DNA of 64,000 nt from Bryobacteraceae bacterium (lineage in GTDB: Bacteria; Acidobacteriota; Terriglobia; Bryobacterales; Bryobacteraceae), in assembly GCA_019752335.1 (NCBI GenBank), contig JAIEMJ010000014.1, positions 124,001 to 188,000 of the forward strand, given 5' to 3'. Of the stretch, positions 8,616 through 18,033 are shown in pieces. The notes beneath the pieces were generated by a model that did no database searches, was not told the DNA's origin, and worked only from the letters and a program-made list of their open reading frames with translations. Within the stretch, counting starts at the first letter, position 1, and each line of letters opens with the position of its first letter. The translations under genes and the position numbers were made by a program.

Positions 8616-10535
8616 GTGACGCGATCGAAAGTAATCCTCACTCTCGCTGCCCTCTGTTTTCTTGCTCCCGTATGGGCCGACATTGGCGCAACGGTTGCGA
8701 TGCCCAGTGGCCAGTCCCTCGATCTCGATACCGGGGCGCTCGGTACGGGCAACTCCGCTGATCTGGTATATGCCGTCAACGCCGGTCTGGTGCCACTGAA
8801 CGGGACGCTCTTCGCGATCTCAACCCTGACTGGGAGCGGCGATTTCGACCGTTTGGTTCAAGCCGAACTGGCGGCCATCACGGCGTATCGCGCGGGCTCG
8901 ATCCCGGACGCGACCCTCAACCCGGGCGTTATTCTTTTCATCAAGACGAAGAGCGGCAAATTTTCAAAAATCCTGGTTGCCAACCGGGCGCCGGGCACGC
9001 TTATCCTCACCTTTAAGACCTTTACCACCAGTCTTTCGGCGCCCAACATTGAGGAGGTTCAGAACAACTTTGGACCGGTTCGCCAAGGACATAACAGCGC
9101 CGCGCTCGCCCCGGGCTCGCTGATTTCCATCAAGGGCACGAATTTATCGGCTTTGAATGACGGGCAGTCCCTGCGTTCGAGCGCCGCGCCCGGCCTGCTG
9201 AGTACCATCAATGGGGTGAGCGTCACCGTGACGGTGAACGGAGTTTCGCTCAACTGTCCGCTCTACTATCTTTCGCCCACTCAGATCAATGCCGTTTTGC
9301 CGGGCAACACGCCGCTCGGGGATGGGACGGTCACCGTCACGAGCAACCAGGATCGGAGTTCGCCCTTCGGCATCACGGTGGTGCAAAGCTCGTTCGGCAT
9401 GGTTCACTATGCCAGAACCCTCGTGGCCGCCTATGACACCAGCAACGCCCTCATCACCCGTTTCAACTCCGCCAATCCCGGCCAAACCATTGTCATTTGG
9501 GGTTCCGGCGTGGGCAACGATCCGGCCAACGATGACCGCCTCTTCCCGCAGAAGACGAACAACCTCTTGAATGTCCCGATGCAGGTGCTGGTGGGCGGAC
9601 GGGCGGCCGCCATTCTTTATCGCGGACGCTCGCAATTTCCGGGCGTGGACCAGATCGTGGCGACCTTGCCCGCGAACGTCCCGCAGGGCTGTTATGTCTC
9701 GCTTTCCGTCGTCACGGGCGGAATTGTGAGCCACGGCGTGACTCTGCCGGTAGCCGCCTCAGGCAAAACCTGTTCCGATGTGGAGGACCGCCTCACCCCG
9801 CTGCTGCTCCAGACGCTGAGCGCGAAGCCCTCTATTGGGACGGGCACCCTGCTGATTGGCCGTCAGACGAATCTCAACAACGGGTCAGTGCGCTTCTTCG
9901 TGACAGCAAGTTTTTTCTCCACCAATGGCCTAGCTCAGTTGGTGGGAGCCGATTCGCTGTCGATGGGAAACTGCATCACCGTGCAGTCGGCTCCAAGCAC
10001 TGCCGAAGTTCGCCGTCCGCTGGATGCCGGGCCCAGCCTGCGCGTCAATATTCCCGGGAACGCCGTGTTGGCTTTGCCCAAAACGCAATCCGCGATGGAA
10101 AGTAACTACACCAGCAGCCCCCCGGATGGCTTCGTCCCGGCCGCCGGTGGCATCTTTGTTGTCGAAAACACTCCCGGAGGAACGGACTTGCCCCGCCTGA
10201 GTTTGGCCGCGATTGTGCCCAGCAATTTCAACTGGACGAATGTGCAAGCGCTGCGCACCGTTGATCGGGCCGGAGCCACGGTGACATGGAGCGGAGGAAC
10301 GGGCGCGACTTACGTGGAGATCTCCGGGTCTTCGGCTCTCGCCGAAGCATTTTTCCGGTGCAAGGCCGCCCTTAGCGCCGGCCAGTTCACCATTCCGGCG
10401 TCCGTGCTGCTAGCCGTGCCGAGAGGTGGCTTCAGTCTCGCGGTGGCAGCGGTTACGCGGGAGACTGCGTTTCCCGCCCCGTTGGATTTTTTTGACATGC
10501 AAGGCGTCATATCTTTCAGCGCCGACGTGCGATGA
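8616..10535 (+). CDS. Secreted protein with TIGR03437-type domain
   Basis: 639 residues if translated from the GTG at 8616, chosen because GGAG lies 5 bases upstream and the product then starts with a clean signal peptide (about 1-23, cut after VWA). The region at about 140-370 has features of the acidobacterial TIGR03437 domain: 'LAPGSLISIKGTNLS', 'INGVSVTVTVNGV', 'CPLYYLSPTQINAVLP' and a second Ig-like stretch 'PGQTIVIWGSGVG'. The family occurs in many copies in Solibacter-type genomes on secreted proteins, but its function is unknown. The C-terminal part (400-639) was not recognised. A TATAAT at 8592-8597 may be its -10. Confidence 0.8.
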   Translation: MTRSKVILTLAALCFLAPVWADIGATVAMPSGQSLDLDTGALGTGNSADLVYAVNAGLVPLNGTLFAISTLTGSGDFDRLVQAELAAITAYRAGSIPDATLNPGVILFIKTKSGKFSKILVANRAPGTLILTFKTFTTSLSAPNIEEVQNNFGPVRQGHNSAALAPGSLISIKGTNLSALNDGQSLRSSAAPGLLSTINGVSVTVTVNGVSLNCPLYYLSPTQINAVLPGNTPLGDGTVTVTSNQDRSSPFGITVVQSSFGMVHYARTLVAAYDTSNALITRFNSANPGQTIVIWGSGVGNDPANDDRLFPQKTNNLLNVPMQVLVGGRAAAILYRGRSQFPGVDQIVATLPANVPQGCYVSLSVVTGGIVSHGVTLPVAASGKTCSDVEDRLTPLLLQTLSAKPSIGTGTLLIGRQTNLNNGSVRFFVTASFFSTNGLAQLVGADSLSMGNCITVQSAPSTAEVRRPLDAGPSLRVNIPGNAVLALPKTQSAMESNYTSSPPDGFVPAAGGIFVVENTPGGTDLPRLSLAAIVPSNFNWTNVQALRTVDRAGATVTWSGGTGATYVEISGSSALAEAFFRCKAALSAGQFTIPASVLLAVPRGGFSLAVAAVTRETAFPAPLDFFDMQGVISFSADVR

Positions 10536-10543
10536 AGCGCCCG

Positions 10544-12124
10544 CTAGTCTCTTTGCAGGTAAGCGCGCCAGCCACCAAAAGACGTAATTTCCAAGGCGTC
10601 CTGCAAACCGGCGGGCTCGCAAATGAAACCCTTTACGGTGCTGCCGTCGTCCAACGTCACGCTGCCGATGCCCAGCGGGGCGGGGATGAGCGAAACGAAG
10701 CCGCCGAATTCGCTCAACGGCATCTGCCATACCTCTAACTCAATACCGGGGCCTGCGAAAGCCTCATTACGGACCAGCCCCGGTTTGGGAGGCGTGGTGT
10801 TAGCCAAGGCATACAGCCGGTAGCCGGCGGCGCTGCGGCAACTTTTGCGGAGTCGCGCGCCGCGCTCGGTGAGTTGGCGATTGAGCGGTTGCCCGGTAAG
10901 GTGCGCGCCGACCACGGCGACGTCGATGCAGCCGGGGGCCTGGGCGGTAGCGCGTCCGGCGACGGCCAGCAAGGCCCGGTCACTAAACGCGGGCCCGATC
11001 AGCGTTACGCCGAAGGGGAGCCCGTTGGGGCGGAAGCCGGCGGGAATGGCCAGGGCGGCGAGGTCAAAGAGATTGACGAAGTTGGTGTAGTAACCCAGGT
11101 TGGTGTTGAGCCGCACGGGGTCCGCCTCCACGTCGGCGATCTTGTAGATGGTGCCCGTGGTGGGCAGAAACAACACGTCCATCTTCTGCCATTCGGCCTC
11201 GGCGGCGCGCTTCAACTCGCCCAGTCGGTAGAGCGCGCGGTAGCTATCGACCGCGGTGAACTTCGACGCGCCGTTGATGATGCCGCGGACAACGGGGTGC
11301 ATCTGGTCACCTCGCAGGTGGATGAATTCCTCAATCGCCGCCAAGCGTTCCGCCACCCAAGGACCCTGATAGAGCAACGCGGCGGCGTCGCGAAAAGGCG
11401 TGTAGTCGATCTCCACTGGCTCGCCGCCCATTTTGTTTATGGCCGCTTCATACAGCTTCGCCGCCTCCACGTCACCAAAGAACTCGCGCTGGTCCGCGCG
11501 GAGCACGCCCAAGCGAAACTTGCCGTTCACCCAAGGAGCAGGGAAGTCGACCATCGGCCGGGCGGACCAGTCGCTGGGGTCATACACGGCGGCGGCATCG
11601 AAGAGGCGGGCCGCCGTATCAACGTCGCGCGCAAATACCGAAACCGTATCCAAGCTGCGGCAGGCCGGCACGACGCCAGACATCGAAAAGACGCCGCGCG
11701 TCGGCTTCAGGCCGATCAGGTTGTTGAACGCTGCCGGAACGCGGCCGGAGCCCGCCGTATCCGTGCCGAGCGCGAAGTCGACTTGCTTGGTGGCGACGGC
11801 GACTGCCGAGCCCGAACTGGAGCCGCCCGAGACGTAGTCTTTATCGAAGACGCTGGAACAGGCGCCGTAGGGCGAGCGGACGCCGACGAGTCCGGTGGCG
11901 AATTGGTCGAGATTCGTCTTGCCGACCGCGACCGCGCCCGCTGCTTCGAGCGCCTTTATCACGCTAGCGGTCGCGCTCGGCGTGTAGGCGTAGGCTGGAC
12001 AACCGGCCGTGGTGGGCACGCCCGCGTAGTCGATATTATCCTTCACCGCGAAGCGCAATCCCTTCAGCGGACCCTCCTGCGCGGCATGATCCGGGATGGC
12101 GGAAATCCACACGGGCGGCTTCAT
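10544..12124 (-). CDS. atzF: Allophanate hydrolase
   Basis: Hydrolyses allophanate to ammonia and carbon dioxide, the last step of urea-carboxylase and guanidine-carboxylase pathways. The N-terminal amidase-signature domain has the Lys/cis-Ser/Ser triad: Lys28 in 'FAVKDN', Ser102-103 in 'GGSSSGSA' and Ser126 in '[15 protein letters not shown]'. The C-terminal domain of about 120 residues ('[18 protein letters not shown]' onward) is the one found in full-length AtzF. The start ATG overlaps the carboxylase stop as ATGA, which excludes the longer upstream frame and gives 526 residues. Last gene of the operon. Confidence 0.93.
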   Translation of the reverse strand: MKPPVWISAIPDHAAQEGPLKGLRFAVKDNIDYAGVPTTAGCPAYAYTPSATASVIKALEAAGAVAVGKTNLDQFATGLVGVRSPYGACSSVFDKDYVSGGSSSGSAVAVATKQVDFALGTDTAGSGRVPAAFNNLIGLKPTRGVFSMSGVVPACRSLDTVSVFARDVDTAARLFDAAAVYDPSDWSARPMVDFPAPWVNGKFRLGVLRADQREFFGDVEAAKLYEAAINKMGGEPVEIDYTPFRDAAALLYQGPWVAERLAAIEEFIHLRGDQMHPVVRGIINGASKFTAVDSYRALYRLGELKRAAEAEWQKMDVLFLPTTGTIYKIADVEADPVRLNTNLGYYTNFVNLFDLAALAIPAGFRPNGLPFGVTLIGPAFSDRALLAVAGRATAQAPGCIDVAVVGAHLTGQPLNRQLTERGARLRKSCRSAAGYRLYALANTTPPKPGLVRNEAFAGPGIELEVWQMPLSEFGGFVSLIPAPLGIGSVTLDDGSTVKGFICEPAGLQDALEITSFGGWRAYLQRD

Positions 12125-15100
12125 CGGATCACCGCCAAAATCTGCCCCGGTTGCACCATTGCGCCCGGCGCGCAGCGCAATTCGAGGAGCTTGCCCGAGG
12201 CGGGCGCCATCACGGCGACCTCCATCTTCATGGCTTCGAGGATCACGACTTTGTCTCCTGTTTGCACGGGCTGGCCGGGCGATAAAGCGATGTTCCAAAC
12301 GCTGGCCGCAATCGGCGAGCGGACCGCGATGCCGCCGTCGGGCAAAGCGTCATCCGCCGGCGGCGGCACGTCGTCGAGCGCGGGCGCAAGGTACTCGCCC
12401 CAGCGGTCGCGCTCTTCGCGGAAGGCCTGCTCGCGCATCGACTGAAACTCCGCAGACTCCTTGGCAATCGAGGCCAGGAACTGGCGATGCGCGGGCAGAT
12501 GGAACGTGCCTGGTTCAATTCGAGGGGCGAAACCCGGGTCAGCGCGCAGTTCGAGTAACTCCTGCGCCGACACGGGGTAGAACTGAATGCGATCAAAGAA
12601 TTCGAGCAGCCAGGGTTGCGGCTGGCGATAGGTGTTCCACATCTGCGTCGTCCGGCCGACAAACTGGTAGCCGCCCGGACCCTCCATGCCATATACACAC
12701 ATGTATGCGCCGCCAATGCCGACGGCGTTTTCCGGCGTCCACGTCCGCGCCGGGTTGTACTTCGTCGTCACCAGACGATGGCGCGGATCCACCGGCGTCG
12801 CAACCGGCGCGCCAAGGTAGACGTCGCCCAAGGCGAGCGTGAGCCAACTCGCTTCGAACACCGTGCGATAGACGTCGTCCACTGAAACGAGGCCGTTAAT
12901 CCGCCGGATGAATTCGATATTCCAAGGGCACCACGGCGCGTCCGCGCGCACGCCCTGCATGTAGCGCTGGATGGCGTCGCGCGTCGAAGGATCGTCCCAG
13001 GAGAGCGGCAGATGCACGATGCGCGAGGGCATCGTGTCCACCGAATGCGATTGCGCTTCCTCGATCATCTCGAAGAGCTGGCCGCGCGAGAGCTTGGCCG
13101 TGTCGTAGTGAATTTGCAGGGAACGAATGCCGGGCGTGAGGTCGATCAGGCTCCCATCCTGCAACCGGTGCTTCAGTTGCTGGCGCAGCGAATGCGCCTT
13201 CAGCGACAGCTCAAAGTCGAGCCGGTTCTCGCCGAACTCGACGAGCAGATACTCATCGCCATCGGCGCGAATCACGACGCCGGGCGCCTTCCGCAGCACG
13301 GCGGGCTCGTTGTCGACGCGAGCAAACCGCACCGTGTCGCCGGCCTTCAGTTGCCCCATCTTCCAGCGCTCGGCGGCGACGATAGTGGCCGGGCAGACGA
13401 AGCCGCCGCAACTGGGTCCGTCGGGCCCGAGGATGATCGGCATGTCGCCGGTGAAGTCGACCGTGCCCACGGCGTAGGCGTTGTCGTGGATGTTCGAAGG
13501 ATGCAGACCGGCCTCGCCGCCGTCTTTCCTGGCCCAGGTGGGCTTGGGGCCAATGAGGCGAACGCCCGTACGGTCAGAATTGTAGTGGACGCGGTAGTCG
13601 GTCGCGAAGAAGACGTCGATGTCGTCGTCGGTAAAGAAGTCCGGCGCGCCGTGCGGGCCATAGGTGACGCCGATTTCCCAATGCCGGTCGTAAAGTGGGA
13701 CAGGCCTCCCGGCCTGTCCCGGCGGTTTTTCAGGGTCAGGGCCGAAGCGCAGCAAATCGCCGGTGCGCAGAAATCGACCGCCGAATTTGCCCAGGATGAA
13801 GGTGGACCTAGAGCCGAGGTAAGGGGGGACGTCGATGCCGCCGCGGACCGCGAGGTAGGCGCGCGCACCGGGTCCGTTGACGGCGGTGAGCCGCAAAAAA
13901 TCCCCGGCTTTCACCGCCAACGGCACCCAACGTTCGACGCCCATGTCGGCGCCCGTCAGCGCGACGACGGCATCCTGATGGAAGCGCAGCGTGGGGCCGA
14001 TTAACGTCAGTTCGAGCGCCGCCGCGTCGGGCGCGTTGCCCACGATCTCGTTAGCGAGGCGAAAAGCGAGGTCGTCCATCGGGCCAGAGGGCGGCACGCC
14101 GACGTGCCAATAGCCGAGCCGGCCCGGGAAGTCCTGCACGGTAGATTGGGTGCCGGGCTCGATCACTTCGATGGCGCGCGGCGTATACGCCAGGCTCTTC
14201 AGAAACGACGTGGGAAAAGCGCCCGCCGCGAAGCCATCGCTTTCCACCACCATCCGCAGGTAGTCCAGATTCGTCTCGATGCCCGCAAGTTGCGCGGCGG
14301 CGAGCGCTTGGCTCAGCTTGCCGACGGCCTCAGCGCGCGTCGCGCCGTGGACGATGATCTTCGCCACCAGCGGGTCATAGAAAGGCGGCACTTCGGTGCC
14401 GGCTTCGGCCCAGGTTTCGACGCGAGCGTCGGCGGGCCAAGCGACGTGGGTAAGCAGCCCAGGGCTCGGCGCGAAGTCCTTCAGCGGACTCTCGGCGTAC
14501 ACGCGCACCTGCAGCGACGCTCCGCACGGCTCCACCGGGACGATGGGATTCTCGCCGCCCGCCAGGCGCACCATCCACTCCACCAGGTCGACGCCGGTAA
14601 CCTCCTCGGTCACCCCGTGCTCCACCTGCAAGCGCGTGTTCACCTCCAGGAAGTAGAACTCCTCGCGGTCCGCGTCGTAGATGAATTCCACCGTGCCGGC
14701 ATTGCGGTAAGCGACCGCCTGGCCCAGCCGCACCGCCGCGTCGCACAAAGCCTGCCGGGCGGCCGGCGTGATGCCGGGTGCGGGCGTCTCTTCAATCACC
14801 TTCTGATTGCGCCGCTGCGCCGAGCAATCACGCTCGCCCAGCGCGACCACTTGCCCCGCGCCGTCGCCGAAGATCTGCACTTCAATGTGGCGTGCACGCT
14901 CCACGAAACGCTCGGCGAAGATACCGGAGTCCTTAAAGCTGGCCTCGCTTAGCCGCTGCACCGCGGAGAAGGCTTCGTCGAGTTCGGCTTCGCTGCGGCA
15001 GAGCCGCATGCCGATGCCGCCGCCGCCTGCCGTCGACTTCAGCATCAGCGGCAAGCCCACCACCAAGGCCTCGCTCGCCGCTTTCAATAACCCGGTGCCC

Positions 15101-15486
15101 GGTAGCAGCGGCACTTGATTGCGCTCGGCGAGTTCGCGGGCGCGATGCTTCAGTCCGAAGTCGCGCATCTGGCTTGGCGTGGGTCCGATGAAGGCGATCC
15201 CGGCCGCCTCGCAGGCTTCGGCGAAGGCCGCATTCTCGCTCAGAAAACCGTAGCCAGGATGAATCGCCTGCGCGCCGGTTTGTTTCGCCGCCGCCAGCAC
15301 GGCATCGACGTCCAGATAGCCGCGCACGCCGCCCAACGATACGGCCTGATCGGCTTGGCGGACGTGCAGCGAATGCCGGTCAACGTCCGAGTAAACGGCC
15401 ACGCTGGCGATACCCATGCGCCGCAGAGTACGGATGATGCGGCAGGCGATGGCGCCGCGGTTGGCGATGAGAACTTTGCTGAACAT
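12121..15486 (-). CDS. Biotin-dependent guanidine/urea carboxylase
   Basis: Large multidomain enzyme of 1121 residues that carboxylates a urea-like substrate using ATP and bicarbonate. Order: biotin carboxylase domain (1 to about 445, starting '[20 protein letters not shown]'), carboxyltransferase halves of the KipA/AHS2 type (from '[16 protein letters not shown]', about 468-760) and KipI/AHS1 type (about 770-985), and a C-terminal biotinyl domain with EAMKME (biotinylated Lys near 1087). Enzymes encoded with two DUF1989 partners, as here, are now known to prefer guanidine over urea; the sequence alone cannot prove the substrate. A palindromic repeat is read through at residues about 589-597. 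The start ATG directly follows the TAA of the upstream gene. Confidence 0.9.
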   Translation of the reverse strand: MFSKVLIANRGAIACRIIRTLRRMGIASVAVYSDVDRHSLHVRQADQAVSLGGVRGYLDVDAVLAAAKQTGAQAIHPGYGFLSENAAFAEACEAAGIAFIGPTPSQMRDFGLKHRARELAERNQVPLLPGTGLLKAASEALVVGLPLMLKSTAGGGGIGMRLCRSEAELDEAFSAVQRLSEASFKDSGIFAERFVERARHIEVQIFGDGAGQVVALGERDCSAQRRNQKVIEETPAPGITPAARQALCDAAVRLGQAVAYRNAGTVEFIYDADREEFYFLEVNTRLQVEHGVTEEVTGVDLVEWMVRLAGGENPIVPVEPCGASLQVRVYAESPLKDFAPSPGLLTHVAWPADARVETWAEAGTEVPPFYDPLVAKIIVHGATRAEAVGKLSQALAAAQLAGIETNLDYLRMVVESDGFAAGAFPTSFLKSLAYTPRAIEVIEPGTQSTVQDFPGRLGYWHVGVPPSGPMDDLAFRLANEIVGNAPDAAALELTLIGPTLRFHQDAVVALTGADMGVERWVPLAVKAGDFLRLTAVNGPGARAYLAVRGGIDVPPYLGSRSTFILGKFGGRFLRTGDLLRFGPDPEKPPGQAGRPVPLYDRHWEIGVTYGPHGAPDFFTDDDIDVFFATDYRVHYNSDRTGVRLIGPKPTWARKDGGEAGLHPSNIHDNAYAVGTVDFTGDMPIILGPDGPSCGGFVCPATIVAAERWKMGQLKAGDTVRFARVDNEPAVLRKAPGVVIRADGDEYLLVEFGENRLDFELSLKAHSLRQQLKHRLQDGSLIDLTPGIRSLQIHYDTAKLSRGQLFEMIEEAQSHSVDTMPSRIVHLPLSWDDPSTRDAIQRYMQGVRADAPWCPWNIEFIRRINGLVSVDDVYRTVFEASWLTLALGDVYLGAPVATPVDPRHRLVTTKYNPARTWTPENAVGIGGAYMCVYGMEGPGGYQFVGRTTQMWNTYRQPQPWLLEFFDRIQFYPVSAQELLELRADPGFAPRIEPGTFHLPAHRQFLASIAKESAEFQSMREQAFREERDRWGEYLAPALDDVPPPADDALPDGGIAVRSPIAASVWNIALSPGQPVQTGDKVVILEAMKMEVAVMAPASGKLLELRCAPGAMVQPGQILAVIR
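13697..13720. repeat. Palindromic repeat inside the carboxylase gene
   Basis: Perfect 10-bp inverted repeat (GGGACAGGCC, 13697-13706, with its complement at 13711-13720) around a 4-base loop. It is translated in frame as 'GQAGRPVP', in a stretch between domains (residues about 589-597). The composition and palindromic form suggest a mobile REP-like element that landed in a permissive loop. Confidence 0.7.
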
Positions 15487-16083
15487 TTAGCCCCAAACCA
15501 TCAGCTTCACGGGCGTGGGATTGTAGGCATTGCAAGGGTTATTGAGTTGTGGGCAGTTCGAAATCAGCACCAGCGTATCCATCTCGGCGCGCAACTCGAC
15601 GTACTTGCCGGGCTCCGAGATGCCGTCTTCAAAGGTCAATTTGCCGTCCGGCGTCACGGGCACGTTCATGAAGAAGTTGACGTTGTGCGAGAGGTCGCGC
15701 TTCTCCAGGCCGTGGGCCAAACCGTACTTCAGAAACGTTTGCCGGCAGGCGTGCATGTAACGCTTGCCGATGTCGTAACGGACCATGTTGCTCTCCTGCG
15801 AGCAAGCGCCGCCGAGCGTATCGTGGCGGCCGCAGGTATCGTCGACAATCGTCACCAAAACGTTCCCCGATTGCGACAGCAATCGGCTGCCGGTGGTGAG
15901 GTAGATGTTGCCTTGCGTGGCGATCGTATTCACGGCGGAGTAGTGGTCCGCGTGGTCGTGCGCGTTGTAGAAGAGCGTATCGACGGCCTGGTTCCCTTCG
16001 AGATCCACGATGCGCAGATGCTGCCCCTGCTTAAGGACCTGCGCCCAACCGTCGCCCGCGAGGACGATGAATTCTTCGCTCAT
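15487..16083 (-). CDS. DUF1989 protein, likely carboxyguanidine deiminase subunit (Cys-containing)
   Basis: 198 residues of the urea-carboxylase-associated (DUF1989) family. In characterised bacteria, two such proteins form carboxyguanidine deiminase, which converts carboxyguanidine to allophanate. This subunit carries the '[11 protein letters not shown]' motif near its C terminus, with two Cys that its partner lacks. It also has '[17 protein letters not shown]' early and '[13 protein letters not shown]' in the middle. The start at 16083 is set by an ATGA overlap with the upstream paralog's stop; the 218-codon frame would begin inside that gene. The stop TAA is immediately followed by the carboxylase ATG. 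Confidence 0.88.
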   Translation of the reverse strand: MSEEFIVLAGDGWAQVLKQGQHLRIVDLEGNQAVDTLFYNAHDHADHYSAVNTIATQGNIYLTTGSRLLSQSGNVLVTIVDDTCGRHDTLGGACSQESNMVRYDIGKRYMHACRQTFLKYGLAHGLEKRDLSHNVNFFMNVPVTPDGKLTFEDGISEPGKYVELRAEMDTLVLISNCPQLNNPCNAYNPTPVKLMVWG

Positions 16084-16793
16084 GCCGAATACCTTTCCGT
16101 CAGTGTGAAGCCGCGGCCATTCTCCGGCCGCGACACCCGGCAAGCGTCGTTGGCGCCTGGCGTAGGCACCCGTTTCACGGTCAGCTTCACCGGCTTCGGT
16201 GCGTACACCGTGCCCGGCTCCAAGGGATGATGATTCGCGCTCAAGAGCACCAACACCTTCATCTCGGCCCGCAACTCCACCACGCTGCCCGCTTTGGAGT
16301 TGCCCGGGATGTAGGCCATCTGCCCCAGTTCATTCACCTGCACTTTGCTGAAGAGGTTCAGGGTGGGCGTCAGGTCGCGCGCGGAGAGCGAGTATTTGGC
16401 GAGTTCGAGGATCAGGCTCTCTCGCGCGGCCTGCGTCCAATCGTTGCGATGCTGCTGATAGGGCTTTTCGCCGTACTTGGCCGCGACGTGCGCGGCCGAT
16501 AGCGTGCCGCCAATCGGGTCATGCCAGCCGACCGTATCTTCCGTCATCGAGCACAGGATGCGCCCCATGTCGGAGTAAAGGACGAAGCCTTTGGTGAGGC
16601 GCGCGATGTGCTGGGCTTTCAGCGTATCGGGCATGTTGTAGCGCTCGGTGGGTTCGAGCGCGTTGTAGAAGAGGCTACTGACGTTGGCCCCGCCCTCCAA
16701 GTCCGTCAGGCGCAGGCTCATGCCGCGTTCGAGCACCTGGGACCAGGTCTGGCCGCCACGCAAATCCTCTTCCCACAGAATGCTTTCTTGCAT
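16080..16793 (-). CDS. DUF1989 protein, likely carboxyguanidine deiminase second subunit
   Basis: 237 residues, paralog of the following gene: '[20 protein letters not shown]', '[16 protein letters not shown]' and '[12 protein letters not shown]' align with it. The position of the NCPQ/NNPC cysteines reads '[10 protein letters not shown]' here, so it probably contributes structure rather than the same metal or catalytic ligands. The start was placed at the ATG of '[10 protein letters not shown]', 8 bases after the propeller gene stop; a longer frame would overlap that gene by 67 bases. Cytoplasmic partner in guanidine degradation, inferred from family and operon. Confidence 0.87.
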   Translation of the reverse strand: MQESILWEEDLRGGQTWSQVLERGMSLRLTDLEGGANVSSLFYNALEPTERYNMPDTLKAQHIARLTKGFVLYSDMGRILCSMTEDTVGWHDPIGGTLSAAHVAAKYGEKPYQQHRNDWTQAARESLILELAKYSLSARDLTPTLNLFSKVQVNELGQMAYIPGNSKAGSVVELRAEMKVLVLLSANHHPLEPGTVYAPKPVKLTVKRVPTPGANDACRVSRPENGRGFTLTERYSA

Positions 16794-16801
16794 AGGTCTT
16801 C

Positions 16802-17770
16802 TTATTGTCCAGTAAATTGCGCGGGGTTCAGCCGCCAGACGTTCTGCTGCCGCAGATTCGAGAGCCACACGGAGCCGTGCGCAAACAGAATCGCATCGCC
16901 GCCGGGGCCGGCAAACTGATGGGTGACTTTATCGGTCTTCGCGTCAATGCGGCTCAAAGGAATCTGAAAGACGGTCACCCAGACGGCGCCGCCGCCGGCG
17001 GAAATCTCGCCGCCGCCGCCGGGGATGCCCACCTGGATGGTGGCCACGGTCTTGCGGGTCTTCGGATCGATTTTGGAGACGGTGCCATCGCCCTGGTTGA
17101 GGGTCCAGACGAAGCCTTCGCCCACCGTAAGAAAGCGCGGCTGGGGTCCCACTTCGATGGTGTCCGTCACCTGATTCGTCTTCGGGTCGATCCGCGTCAC
17201 CACCTTGCCCTTGCTGTTCGTCACCCAGACGGCGCCTTCGCCAAAGTCCGCCGTGTGCGAGCCTTCCGGCACGCTCACCTCGGCTACCACTTGGTTCGTT
17301 TTCGGGTTGATGCGCGCGACCTTATTGCCGGTCGTCGGCATCCACACGGCGTCCTTGCTGCAGGCGATCCCGCCCTCGGAATTGGCGGGCCCCACGGGAA
17401 TCGTCGCTAAGACCTTGGCTGTCTTGGCGTCGACGCGGGAGACGGTCTTATCGCCGCAGTTGGGCACCCAGAGGCTGCCGAAGCCGTAGGCGATGCCGCT
17501 GCAGGGCTTCACGCCCACGGTCACCGTTTCGGTGACTTTGTTGGTTTTGGCGTCGAGCTTCGAGATGGAGTTCTTCGGGCCGTTCGAAACCCAGACGGCG
17601 TCGCGGGTGGCAATGGTCCAATCCGGCACCCCAGGGACGCTGAACTCGAAGTCGTGCTTCAAGGCGTCCATGGGCTTCTGCACTTCCTTCACCCCCGGCA
17701 GCGGCGGACGTGGCGGTCGCTTCTTCTGCGGCGCCTCCTGCGCGGCAAGGCAGGAGAAGAGCAGCAGCAT
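16802..17770 (-). CDS. Secreted Vgb/YVTN-like beta-propeller, copy 1
   Basis: 322 residues. A short hydrophobic leader (LLLFSCLAA) precedes a Pro/Lys-rich linker and about seven repeats of the form 'WVxN...TVSRIDPKTxKVxATIxVG', typical of virginiamycin-lyase-like (Vgb) propellers. A Cys pair in 'KPCSG...VPNCG' is shared with the paralog at 23389-24381. No catalytic residues can be assigned, so ligand binding or scaffolding in the periplasm is as likely as enzymatic activity. The start is the ATG at 17770; a TTG two codons upstream with a distant GGAG is possible. The open frame continues upstream through repeat DNA but is not coding there. It lies 8 bases before the DUF1989 genes and so heads the catabolic operon. 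Confidence 0.82.
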   Translation of the reverse strand: MLLLFSCLAAQEAPQKKRPPRPPLPGVKEVQKPMDALKHDFEFSVPGVPDWTIATRDAVWVSNGPKNSISKLDAKTNKVTETVTVGVKPCSGIAYGFGSLWVPNCGDKTVSRVDAKTAKVLATIPVGPANSEGGIACSKDAVWMPTTGNKVARINPKTNQVVAEVSVPEGSHTADFGEGAVWVTNSKGKVVTRIDPKTNQVTDTIEVGPQPRFLTVGEGFVWTLNQGDGTVSKIDPKTRKTVATIQVGIPGGGGEISAGGGAVWVTVFQIPLSRIDAKTDKVTHQFAGPGGDAILFAHGSVWLSNLRQQNVWRLNPAQFTGQ

Positions 17771-17812
17771 CGCCAATGTGAATCTGACTCCGCTTACAAA
17801 ACTTGCGGGCTC

Positions 17813-17843
17813 CGAACGAACCCCGACCGTAAGGGAGGGGATG
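17813..17843. repeat. Dispersed 'CCCGACCGTAAGGGAGGGG' repeat, copy 1
   Basis: Same core as the two arms of the inverted repeat at 17921-18014, in the same orientation as its right arm. All three copies sit between the propeller and symporter genes. Confidence 0.8.
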
Positions 17844-17920
17844 GCCGAGCCATCCACAGGACGCACACCGTCGCCCCGCCAAAGCCCCGAAGCCGCCGTC
17901 TGGACGGTTAACCTCTCCGC

Positions 17921-18014
17921 GGGCCCAGCATCCCCTCCCTTACGGTCGGGGTTCGTTCGGGAAGCAGGCGCGCCTACCACGAACCCCGACCGTAAGGGAG
18001 GGGATGCTGGGCCC
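17921..18014. repeat. 35-bp perfect inverted repeat
   Basis: Left arm 17921-17955 and right arm 17980-18014 are exact reverse complements over 35 bases, separated by 24 bases. The arms contain the same core as the copy at 17813-17843. Such a structure can fold into a long hairpin in either transcript and may stop or stabilise RNA between the symporter and propeller genes, but it has no T-run. It looks like a REP/BIME-type dispersed element. Confidence 0.9.
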
Positions 18015-18033
18015 GCAGGCAGGCATCGAATTA

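Noticed and set aside
10874-12445. 523-codon open frame opposite the allophanate hydrolase gene
   Set aside because: Antisense shadow with Arg/Gly/Ala-rich composition and no start signal.
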